Shown one piece after another: positions 27,228 to 32,792 of a stretch of DNA of 32,792 nucleotides. The stretch spans positions 1-32,792 of the forward strand of contig NZ_MIJF01000020.1 of assembly GCF_001730235.1 (NCBI RefSeq). Reading direction: 5' to 3'. The translations under genes were made by a program, and so were the position numbers. Source of the DNA: Vulcanibacillus modesticaldus (GTDB taxonomy: Bacteria > Bacillota > Bacilli > Tepidibacillales > Tepidibacillaceae). Positions within the stretch are counted from its first letter, which is position 1. Each line of letters opens with the position of its first letter. The notes under the pieces are model-generated. The model had not been told where the DNA came from, ran no database searches, and saw only the letters and a list, made by a program, of their open reading frames with translations.

Positions 27228-28430
27228 ATGAATTTATCAGAATATTTCAAACTAGCAGTGGATAGTTTGAGGATTAATAAGTTACGTTCATTTTTAACAT
27301 TGATAGGAATTATTGTTGGTGTTGGATCTGTGATAGCTGTTGTTATGATCGCTCATAGTGGACAAGAGGGAATAATTGATGCCATTTCTCAAGATGGTAA
27401 AAATGTGTTTTATATTTATAATAGCGAACCAAATGGCGTCTACGGTTCACGGGCAGCATTACGCATAAATGATATATCCTTTTTAAAAAGGAAGTTGGAT
27501 CAAGAAGTATTAATTAGTGGTTATAACATTGGAAGAGTTGAAGTTAGAATTAACAAAAAGCAAGAGTATGTTGATGTCCAAGCGGTTTCAGCGTCATATA
27601 AAGAGATAACCAAGAATTTAGATCTGATTAGTGGCAGGTTTTATTCTGAGTCAGAGGAGCGTTCGAGATTAAAAGTTATTGTAATCAACAATGTACTAGC
27701 TGATAAATACTATGATAATGCAAAATCAGCGGTAGGAAAAACTATTGTTTTAAATAACGTTCCATTTAAAATAATAGGGGTTTATAAAGAATCTACGATT
27801 TTGGGCTTAGGAGGGAAAAGGTTAAATAGTTATCTGCCATTAAATCTTTGGAATCGAATGACGGATAATATGCAAGAAAAAATTGCCGGGATCCAGGTCA
27901 AAGTGATATCGGAAGAAGTAAATATGCAGGATATTATGAAGCAAACAGTTTCATTATTGGCTGAAAAACATCGTGTGCCGAAGGAACAATATATTACACA
28001 GTCGATTGAACAAACAGAAAAAGTAGTTAACTCTGTATTTGGTTTTATCAAGGTGATAGTGGGGGCGATTGCGGGAGTTTCCCTTTTTGTCGGCGGTGTC
28101 GGAGTAATGAATATCATGTTAGTGACAGTTGTAGAGAGAACACAAGAGATAGGGATTCGAAAGGCCATTGGAGCTAAACCACAAGACATTCTGTACCAAT
28201 TCATAATTGAAGCTCTGATATTAACCTTATTTGGTGGATTAATTGGTGCAGTACTAGGTGTGGGTACAGCATACATCATTACTTTGCTATTAAAATGGGA
28301 GTTTGTCATTTCCTGGTCAATAATCGGTTTATCCTTTGTGATTACCACACTGATTGGCCTGTTCTTTGGGATTTATCCGGCTAATAAAGCAGCGAACCTT
28401 GATCCGATTGAGGCACTTCGCTATGAATAG
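27228..28430 (+). CDS. yknZ: MacB-like ABC permease YknZ
   Basis: 400-aa permease with the MacB topology: one N-terminal TM helix (about 22-42, after the segment MNLSEYFKLAVDSLRINKLR), a large extracytoplasmic domain (about 50-265), and three C-terminal TM helices (about 273-293, 322-345, 358-382). The FtsX-like cytoplasmic loop ERTQEIGIRKAIGA and the ending IYPANKAANLDPIEALRYE are typical. ATG 27228 follows GTGAGGGG at 27213-27220. In B. subtilis YknWXYZ protects against SDP toxin; the substrate here is unknown. Confidence 0.87.
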   Translation: MNLSEYFKLAVDSLRINKLRSFLTLIGIIVGVGSVIAVVMIAHSGQEGIIDAISQDGKNVFYIYNSEPNGVYGSRAALRINDISFLKRKLDQEVLISGYNIGRVEVRINKKQEYVDVQAVSASYKEITKNLDLISGRFYSESEERSRLKVIVINNVLADKYYDNAKSAVGKTIVLNNVPFKIIGVYKESTILGLGGKRLNSYLPLNLWNRMTDNMQEKIAGIQVKVISEEVNMQDIMKQTVSLLAEKHRVPKEQYITQSIEQTEKVVNSVFGFIKVIVGAIAGVSLFVGGVGVMNIMLVTVVERTQEIGIRKAIGAKPQDILYQFIIEALILTLFGGLIGAVLGVGTAYIITLLLKWEFVISWSIIGLSFVITTLIGLFFGIYPANKAANLDPIEALRYE

Positions 28431-28474
28431 GGAGACCATTTAGTTTGCAAAATCAAAATAAAGGGGTATCAAAT

Positions 28475-28636
28475 ATGGAGCTTCAATATTTTTTTAAGCT
28501 TTTTAATAAATATTTATCAAAACATCCATTTATTAAGGTAACTTTAATAGCTATAGCATTATTATCTATCTTTGTGTTTGCGGAAGAAGTCGGAGAAAGT
28601 ATAGGATCAATACTTTATTTCATAACTCATAAATAA
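28475..28636 (+). CDS. Small single-TM membrane protein, unknown function
   Basis: 53-aa protein starting at ATG 28475, 8 nt after AAAGGGG; the in-frame TTG at 28445 has no ribosome site. A basic N-terminal stretch (FFKLFNKYLSKHPFIK) leads into one hydrophobic helix (about 19-35, VTLIAIALLSIFVFAEE) and a short tail. It starts 44 nt after yknZ with no terminator, so it may be cotranscribed with the transporter. I do not recognise a family. It could be an accessory subunit, a peptide substrate or an immunity-like protein; nothing in the sequence decides this. Confidence 0.6.
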   Translation: MELQYFFKLFNKYLSKHPFIKVTLIAIALLSIFVFAEEVGESIGSILYFITHK

Positions 28637-28717
28637 ATTGATAGCTATAAAGGCAAACATTATTCATTTTATGACAATCAATCAACTACTTTAAATTCAG
28701 CATGTTCAGGTTAATTA

Positions 28718-29605
28718 TTGGTCCATATAGAGACTCAGATATATAATTTTTTTCCTAAACCTCAAATGCCCGATATTATAATGCTAACTGAAAGGAATCT
28801 TTCGCACTATTCAGTCGGGCAATATAGGTATGAAAGTGAGGTTAATTCTAGTTATAAAGAAAACAATTATATAACCGGAAAGTACTATCAGAATTTAGCT
28901 GAAACGGATGAAAAGCCAGTACATGTAATTTTTATCCACGGTTGGAGAATGAAAAATTTAACTAAGATTAAGAAAATGTTTTTAAAGCAATTTATGGAAT
29001 TTGGCTATAACATGTATTTTTTTACACTACCGTATCATTTTGATAGAACTCCAGAGATTTCGCTATATAATGGAGAACTTATGATTAGTGCAAATATTGA
29101 AAGGACGCTGGTAGCTGTTAAACAAGCAGTTCAAGATTTAAGGAGTCTGATTTATTGGTTAAAGGAAAACTATGGTGGAAAAGTGGTGCTTGTAGGAGTT
29201 AGCCTTGGTGGATATGTTGCAAATCTAACTAGTATTGTAGAAAAAGAAATAGACTTACTGGTTTCAATTATGTATGCTAACAATTTAGCCCACGTTATTT
29301 GGAACTCAACCACAGGTAAATATATTAAACAGGAGTTGGAGAAGAATAGAATCACATTTAAACAATTAAATGATCATTGGAGATTAATAACTCCTAGTAA
29401 TTTCAAACCCATAATACCGTTAGAAAACATATTACTAATTAATGGAAAGTATGATTTATATGTAACTCCTGAAGATTCTGAACATTTTTGGCAAGCTTGG
29501 GGAAGACCTAATAGGATTTCATATCCTAGCGGACATTCAGGGATAGTTTTTAATAGGAGCAAAATTGCAAGAGATGTTATTGCTTTTATGAAACAAAAAG
29601 TATGA
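28718..29605 (+). CDS. Alpha/beta hydrolase, ABHD18-like
   Basis: 295-aa alpha/beta hydrolase without signal peptide. It has the oxyanion-side motif FIHGWRM (73-78), the nucleophile elbow G160-V-S162-L-G164, and likely acid D246 (GKYDLYVTPED) and base H273 (PSGHSGI). The segment LPYHFDRTPE followed by ISANIERTLVAVKQAVQDLR resembles ABHD18/DUF2048-type hydrolases, which I recall only in outline. The substrate is unknown. The only available start is TTG 28718, with a stop codon two codons upstream and a weak ribosome site (CAGG); later ATGs at 28766 and 28781 have none, so the 5' end is uncertain. It lies 13 nt before the histidine kinase, in one operon. Confidence 0.75.
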   Translation: MVHIETQIYNFFPKPQMPDIIMLTERNLSHYSVGQYRYESEVNSSYKENNYITGKYYQNLAETDEKPVHVIFIHGWRMKNLTKIKKMFLKQFMEFGYNMYFFTLPYHFDRTPEISLYNGELMISANIERTLVAVKQAVQDLRSLIYWLKENYGGKVVLVGVSLGGYVANLTSIVEKEIDLLVSIMYANNLAHVIWNSTTGKYIKQELEKNRITFKQLNDHWRLITPSNFKPIIPLENILLINGKYDLYVTPEDSEHFWQAWGRPNRISYPSGHSGIVFNRSKIARDVIAFMKQKV

Positions 29606-29618
29606 GTTGGAGGCGGTT

Positions 29619-31019
29619 ATGTCTTTTTCAATAATTTTTCTATTTTTCATATTATGGATTTTATTGTGGACAGTAGCATTTATCGTCGTAAATACAGATT
29701 CAAAAAATGAATATAATCGATGGCTAGGTTTGTTTACTTTTTTAGCTGGATTTGGTGGATTAGCAGTTTTCATAAGAGAGTTTATAGAACTAATTAAAAT
29801 TATAGGAGTACAAATTCCGACAATTGATGGAATATTCTCTTCATTCGCTCACTACTTGGCGCCTTACGCTTTATTAATGTTTGCGATTATTAATACAGAA
29901 ATATTCAGGAATCGGTGGGATAAATGGAAAAATAGAATTGCTATTATCCTATTAATACCACCTCTATTATCATATATATTATTTCCTGTATATCCTAAAT
30001 TCTCACCTTCATATACGTTTATAGTGTTCTGGGCAGTTGGGTACATTGTGATAGCTAACTTAATGTTTATCTATTCATGGATTACTACTCAGAACCCAAG
30101 ACAAAAGATAAATCAGCTATTCACTTGTGTTTTGTTTGTTCCTGCCCTAACATTTGTAGCGTTTTCTAATTACATTTTACCAGCGTTAAATATCCAAAAT
30201 ATTTGGATATATAATAGTTGGATAGTGATTCTTCTATTCATACTATTTATTTTCTTTGGATGGAAATATGGAGTATTAGGTGTAAAGATTAAGTTTGAAA
30301 AGTATTCACTCGATAACACAATGAGGGCAATGACTTCTGGAACTGCAATCCTTAATCATACTTTGAAAAATGAAGTAGTCAAAATATCTGTTTGTATTGA
30401 GGAATTAAAAAAAATAATTAAAGAATATAATATACCTACTAAGGATTATATTGATATAATTACCAATTCAACAGAACACATAATGGACATGATTAAAAGA
30501 CTTAATACTTCGATGCAAGATATAGAAGTCAAAGAGCAAGCAGTTAATCTTGCAAATGTTATTGAACTTTCAGTACATAATATGAAATCTACTTTTGAAA
30601 AAAATAATGTGAAAATTAAAAAGAATTTAAGAGATGACATCATTTTAATTTTTGATAGGGTACATTTAAGAGAAATGATAAATAACATCCTAATGAACTC
30701 AGTTGAAGCTATTCATTCAGCAGGAGAAATTAATATAGAAATGACAATAAATCCAAAATATTTGACGTTAGCTATTAAAGATAATGGTATAGGAATTTCA
30801 AAAAATAATTTATCTAACATTTTCGATCCATTCTTTTCAACAAAGAAAAAAAGTTCTAATTTTGGATTGGGATTAACGTACTGTTACAATGTTATGCAAA
30901 AAAGCGGCGGTTATCTTGAAATCGATAGTAAAGAAAACATTGGAACTACTGTATACCTTAATTTCCCAATTAAAAAAGTATTCACCAAATATTCGATAGA
31001 TGAAGTGCGGGAGGAGTAA
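29619..31019 (+). CDS. Seven-TM sensor histidine kinase
   Basis: 466-aa membrane kinase. Seven hydrophobic segments (about 3-24, 36-58, 75-93, 105-123, 132-153, 166-186, 199-217) precede a cytoplasmic kinase core. The phosphoacceptor is probably H247 in the unusual H-box AILNHTLKNEVVKI; the N-box is NNILMNSVEAI (355-365), G1 is D388-N-G-I-G, the F-box is FDPFFSTKKK and G2 is F415-G-L-G. The all-membrane sensor without a large extracellular domain suggests an intramembrane, lipid or small-peptide signal, which is inference. ATG 29619 follows GGAGG; the TTG at 29607 is upstream of it. It is 2 nt ahead of its response regulator. Confidence 0.9.
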   Translation: MSFSIIFLFFILWILLWTVAFIVVNTDSKNEYNRWLGLFTFLAGFGGLAVFIREFIELIKIIGVQIPTIDGIFSSFAHYLAPYALLMFAIINTEIFRNRWDKWKNRIAIILLIPPLLSYILFPVYPKFSPSYTFIVFWAVGYIVIANLMFIYSWITTQNPRQKINQLFTCVLFVPALTFVAFSNYILPALNIQNIWIYNSWIVILLFILFIFFGWKYGVLGVKIKFEKYSLDNTMRAMTSGTAILNHTLKNEVVKISVCIEELKKIIKEYNIPTKDYIDIITNSTEHIMDMIKRLNTSMQDIEVKEQAVNLANVIELSVHNMKSTFEKNNVKIKKNLRDDIILIFDRVHLREMINNILMNSVEAIHSAGEINIEMTINPKYLTLAIKDNGIGISKNNLSNIFDPFFSTKKKSSNFGLGLTYCYNVMQKSGGYLEIDSKENIGTTVYLNFPIKKVFTKYSIDEVREE

Positions 31020-31021
31020 AA

Positions 31022-31672
31022 ATGGATAGAATTGGGATTTTCATAGTAGAAGACGATCCATTCTGGATGAAGCTTATAAAAAAATTAATAAATGAGCAAA
31101 GTGATATGTTTGTTATTGGTTCAGCTTCAAGTAAGGAAGAAGTTGTCAATCTAATTAAAACCTTAGAAGTTGATATAATAGTTATGGATATAAATCTATC
31201 GGGTAATATATATGATGGGATTGAAGCGACATTAAAGATTACCCAAAACAAATCAATCAAAGTGATCATGTTAACCTCGTATGAAGATGAAGATATTATT
31301 AGAGATTCTTTCATAGCTGGTGCTGTGAATTTCATCTCTAAAAGAAGATATAAAGAACTACCAGATGCAATTCGTCTAACATTTTCTAATTCCTCGCCAA
31401 TAGAAGTTGTCCTTCGAGAGTTTTCAAGGTTAAAAAGGGAAGAGCAATTAAAAGATTTATCCCCAGCAGAAAGAGAAGTATTTGAGCTGATAGAACAAGG
31501 ATATTCGCATGCAGAGATGGCCAATACTCTATTGAAAGCAGAAAGTACTATAAAGAAACAAATAACTAAGATACTAAAAAAATTAGGAGTTCGTACCTCT
31601 AGAGAAGCAGTGATGAAAGTAAAAAGTAAAGGTTTAATTAAAAATAGTTTCTCTGGAAAATCTATGGATTAG
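31022..31672 (+). CDS. NarL/LuxR-type response regulator
   Basis: 216-aa two-domain regulator. The receiver has acidic pair D11-D12, phospho-acceptor D56 (IVMDINLSG), T85 and K107 (NFISKRRY). The C-terminal LuxR-type helix-turn-helix spans about 147-204 (SPAEREVFELIEQGYSHAEMA to ESTIKKQITKILKKLGV). It should bind DNA as a phosphorylated dimer. The ribosome site GGGAGGAG lies within the end of the kinase gene, so the two are translationally coupled. Likely targets are nearby genes, the hydrolase operon, the tiny ORFs downstream or yknWXYZ; this is inference from position only. Confidence 0.92.
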   Translation: MDRIGIFIVEDDPFWMKLIKKLINEQSDMFVIGSASSKEEVVNLIKTLEVDIIVMDINLSGNIYDGIEATLKITQNKSIKVIMLTSYEDEDIIRDSFIAGAVNFISKRRYKELPDAIRLTFSNSSPIEVVLREFSRLKREEQLKDLSPAEREVFELIEQGYSHAEMANTLLKAESTIKKQITKILKKLGVRTSREAVMKVKSKGLIKNSFSGKSMD

Positions 31673-31724
31673 GAAAGACAATAAAATAATAAGATGGTTA
31701 ATCATGTTGGGATGGAGATGTAAT

Positions 31725-31892
31725 ATGTCAAATAAAAAGATAGAAAAGTTAAATTTAATAATTATATGGATTGTTGTTCTTATCTTATTTATCAATTTTC
31801 TTTTTATTTATAAATCACCAATAACTACTGTTACAACAATTGTTACATTCATTTCTGCCGTAGTAGTAACAGTAACATATTTTAAATCATGA
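31725..31892 (+). CDS. Small two-TM membrane protein, unknown
   Basis: 55-aa protein from ATG 31725, 4 nt after GGAGATG; the upstream ATG at 31704 has no ribosome site. After a short charged N-terminus (MSNKKIEKLN) it is almost all hydrophobic, with two predicted helices (about 11-29 and 35-52). It begins 52 nt after the regulator without a terminator, so it may share that transcript. Its stop overlaps the next small ORF by ATGA. I know no family for it. Confidence 0.55.
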   Translation: MSNKKIEKLNLIIIWIVVLILFINFLFIYKSPITTVTTIVTFISAVVVTVTYFKS

Positions 31893-32053
31893 AAAATTTA
31901 CAAGTTTTGAACTGGAACTCTAGAGATAAGATAATTCCAATTACTAAGTTTAAAGAAAAGAATTATTATATAGACAAACAGATCGGATTAAAGATAAATC
32001 TGTATAATACCACTATTTCCAGTTTAATAAAGGTGAAAATTTGTCAAAACTAA
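31889..32053 (+). CDS. 54-aa ORF coupled to the preceding gene by ATGA
   Basis: Frame of 54 codons beginning MKNLQVLNWNSRDKIIPITK and ending KICQN. It has no ribosome site of its own; the start codon is inside the ATGA overlap with the stop of the two-TM gene, which is a common sign of translational coupling. The product is hydrophilic and basic without a TM helix. The stretch IPITKFKEKNYYIDKQ recurs as IPLTNFKEKNYYIDKQ in a fragment at 32383-32511. It may be the truncated N-terminal part of a longer protein; the segment vaguely resembles the start of tandem five-TM (DUF443-like) proteins, but I cannot confirm this. Confidence 0.4.
   Translation: MKNLQVLNWNSRDKIIPITKFKEKNYYIDKQIGLKINLYNTTISSLIKVKICQN
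31934..31981 (+). repeat. 48-bp direct repeat, copy 1
   Basis: Begins ATTCCAATTACTAAGTTTAA and ends ATATAGACAAACAG. It differs from copy 2 at 32386-32433 at two positions (A/C at base 7 and G/C at base 15). It lies inside the 54-aa ORF. Confidence 0.9.
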
Positions 32054-32081
32054 ATAAATTAGAAGAAGGAGAGATAAATGT

Positions 32082-32300
32082 ATGGATAAAATAAAGAAAA
32101 TTCTAGGTGAAAAATATGTGGTAGTATTATCAGTTTTCTTTTATATTTCCGTTGTTCTCGTTGCGATAAGTTCATATATTGTAATAGATAAAATAAAAAT
32201 TTTTATTTTAATCACTGTTCTCTTGGGATATTTAATAAACGCGATATATATAATCTTCAAACTAATATTCTGGTCTAGTAAAAGGAACAAGGATATTTAA
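32082..32300 (+). CDS. Small two-TM membrane protein, unknown
   Basis: 72-aa protein from ATG 32082, preceded by AGAAGGAGAGA at good distance. Two hydrophobic helices (about 12-34 and 39-63) lie between lysine-rich ends (MDKIKKILGEK and SSKRNKDI). It is 28 nt after the 54-aa ORF and is followed by a terminator at 32340, which probably ends the whole hydrolase-kinase-regulator transcript. No family is recognised. Similar size and topology to the 55-aa protein upstream suggest a set of related roles, but the sequences are not obviously homologous. Confidence 0.6.
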   Translation: MDKIKKILGEKYVVVLSVFFYISVVLVAISSYIVIDKIKIFILITVLLGYLINAIYIIFKLIFWSSKRNKDI

Positions 32301-32339
32301 AATTATTATTTATAACCATCTCAATTTTTGGAAGGATGA

Positions 32340-32366
32340 GGTGCTATGTTTTATAGCACTTTTTTA
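32340..32366 (+). terminator. Terminator after the small-ORF group
   Basis: 7-bp stem GTGCTAT/ATAGCAC (32341-32347 with 32353-32359), loop of five, followed by TTTTTT. It is the first clear terminator after ileS/yknW, so it may close one long accessory transcript. Confidence 0.85.
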
Positions 32367-32382
32367 TTTGAAGGTAGTATAA

Positions 32383-32511
32383 AAGATTCCACTTACTAAC
32401 TTTAAAGAAAAGAATTATTATATAGACAAACAGGAAAAATATTTTAAAGATACAGTTACTAACAAGATATTCGTCCCTAATTTCAGAAAATTCAAAATTA
32501 AGTGGTGTTAA
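32383..32511 (+). pseudogene. Fragment related to the 54-aa ORF
   Basis: An open stretch after a stop at 32380-32382 encodes IPLTNFKEKNYYIDKQEKYF and runs to a stop at 32509-32511. It has no start codon and follows a terminator, so it is unlikely to be expressed. Its first 16 codons match those of the 54-aa ORF apart from two residues, then the two sequences diverge. Both may be remnants of a tandemly duplicated gene family. Confidence 0.5.
32386..32433 (+). repeat. 48-bp direct repeat, copy 2
   Basis: Matches 31934-31981 at 46 of 48 positions. The two copies enclose the end of the 54-aa ORF, the 72-aa membrane-protein gene and its terminator. Confidence 0.9.
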
Positions 32512-32735
32512 TACTTAGATTATAGTTCCAAATAACAAAACTTAAGGTAGTGTCAAAAGTTCTATGAAAAATTAAACGTTTGGTGAAAAAGAAATTAAGA
32601 ATGACAAAATTGGGGAACAAAGAACTTCACAAAGGGTTAAACAAGTATAGCAAAAGCATGACTTCATTTAAACAGTGACAAAAAAGAGCATACTGAAGCA
32701 GACTCTTAAAACAGAGCCTAATTAATACTGTTAGA
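32512..32735. other. Gene-poor stretch at the right edge
   Basis: No supported gene on either strand. A 25-codon plus-strand frame at 32601-32678 has no ribosome site. The sequence GGTAGTGTCAAAAG near 32544 could be the end of an insertion sequence that extends to the right with the minus-strand frame at 32736-32792, but no second end is in view. Confidence 0.35.
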
Positions 32736-32792
32736 TTAAGCAGACTGTTGCTCTAAAATAAATTCCTGTGACAACTCAATAAGTTTAGACCA
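32736..32792 (-). CDS. Possible 3' end of a minus-strand gene (cut by window end)
   Basis: Reading the minus strand from the window edge, 18 codons (WSKLIELSQEFILEQQSA) run to a TAA. The visible part is too short to identify; its hydrophilic character and the possible insertion-sequence end downstream suggest a transposase, but this is a guess. It could also be chance. Confidence 0.3.
   Translation of the reverse strand, partial: WSKLIELSQEFILEQQSA

Noticed and set aside
27830-28348. 172-codon minus-strand frame inside yknZ
   Set aside because: It lies wholly opposite a well-supported permease gene and shows no recognisable features.
30982-31524. 180-codon minus-strand frame opposite the response regulator
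   Set aside because: The plus-strand regulator is unmistakable; the antisense frame is serine-rich, as is typical of shadow frames.
32601-32678. 25-codon plus-strand frame
   Set aside because: No ribosome site, very short, after a terminator; likely chance.
1-32792. CRISPR arrays, tRNA or rRNA genes, prophage genes
   Set aside because: No regularly spaced repeats, tRNA-like or rRNA-like sequences, or phage structural genes were seen.

Overview
The window is AT-rich DNA from an endospore-forming, Gram-positive bacterium of the Bacillota, most likely in or near the Bacillales. The evidence is direct: SpoVD, SpoVE, SpoIIGA, pro-sigma-E and sigma-G lie in line with the division and cell-wall (dcw) cluster. 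MurE carries the DNPR motif expected for meso-diaminopimelate. Nearly every gene is on the plus strand.

Layout. (1) 1-283: the 3' end of an IS1182-type transposase gene and its hairpin, abutting the dcw cluster where pbpB would lie in Bacillus subtilis. (2) 356-14260: spoVD-murE-murF-mraY-murD-spoVE-murG-murB-divIB, then ftsA-ftsZ behind their own sigma-A-like promoter, ending in a strong terminator. Compared with B. subtilis, murF is inside the cluster and ylxW/ylxX/sbp are absent. (3) 14380-17022: the spoIIGA-sigE-sigG sporulation block. It has a Spo0A-type spoIIG promoter with the unusual 22-nt spacer and a sigma-F-class promoter for sigG. (4) 17093-21180: ylmC, then pgeF(ylmD)-ylmE-sepF-ylmG-ylmH-divIVA. 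(5) 21185-24368: an isoleucine T-box leader and ileS.

(6) 24412-28430: an operon matching B. subtilis yknWXYZ (Yip1-family membrane protein, HlyD-like adaptor, ABC ATPase, MacB-like permease), a system known there for protection against the SDP cannibalism toxin. (7) 28475-32300: an accessory region with a 53-aa membrane protein, an alpha/beta hydrolase, a seven-TM histidine kinase and its NarL/LuxR-type response regulator in one tight operon, then three very small ORFs. Two of these are membrane proteins; one, of 54 aa, overlaps its neighbour by ATGA. A 48-bp part of that 54-aa ORF is repeated about 450 bp downstream in a fragment without a start codon. (8) 32512-32792: no complete gene; the last bases hold the 3' end of a minus-strand reading frame, possibly another mobile element.

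Together the core genes make and export lipid II (murE, murF, mraY, murD, murG, murB), polymerise it at the septum or spore cortex (spoVE, spoVD), build and anchor the Z ring (ftsA, ftsZ, sepF, divIB, divIVA) and start the mother-cell and forespore sigma cascade. Nothing here is clearly a new system. The least explained part is 28475-32511, where a hydrolase-kinase-regulator operon sits between a toxin-resistance-type transporter and a group of tiny membrane proteins.
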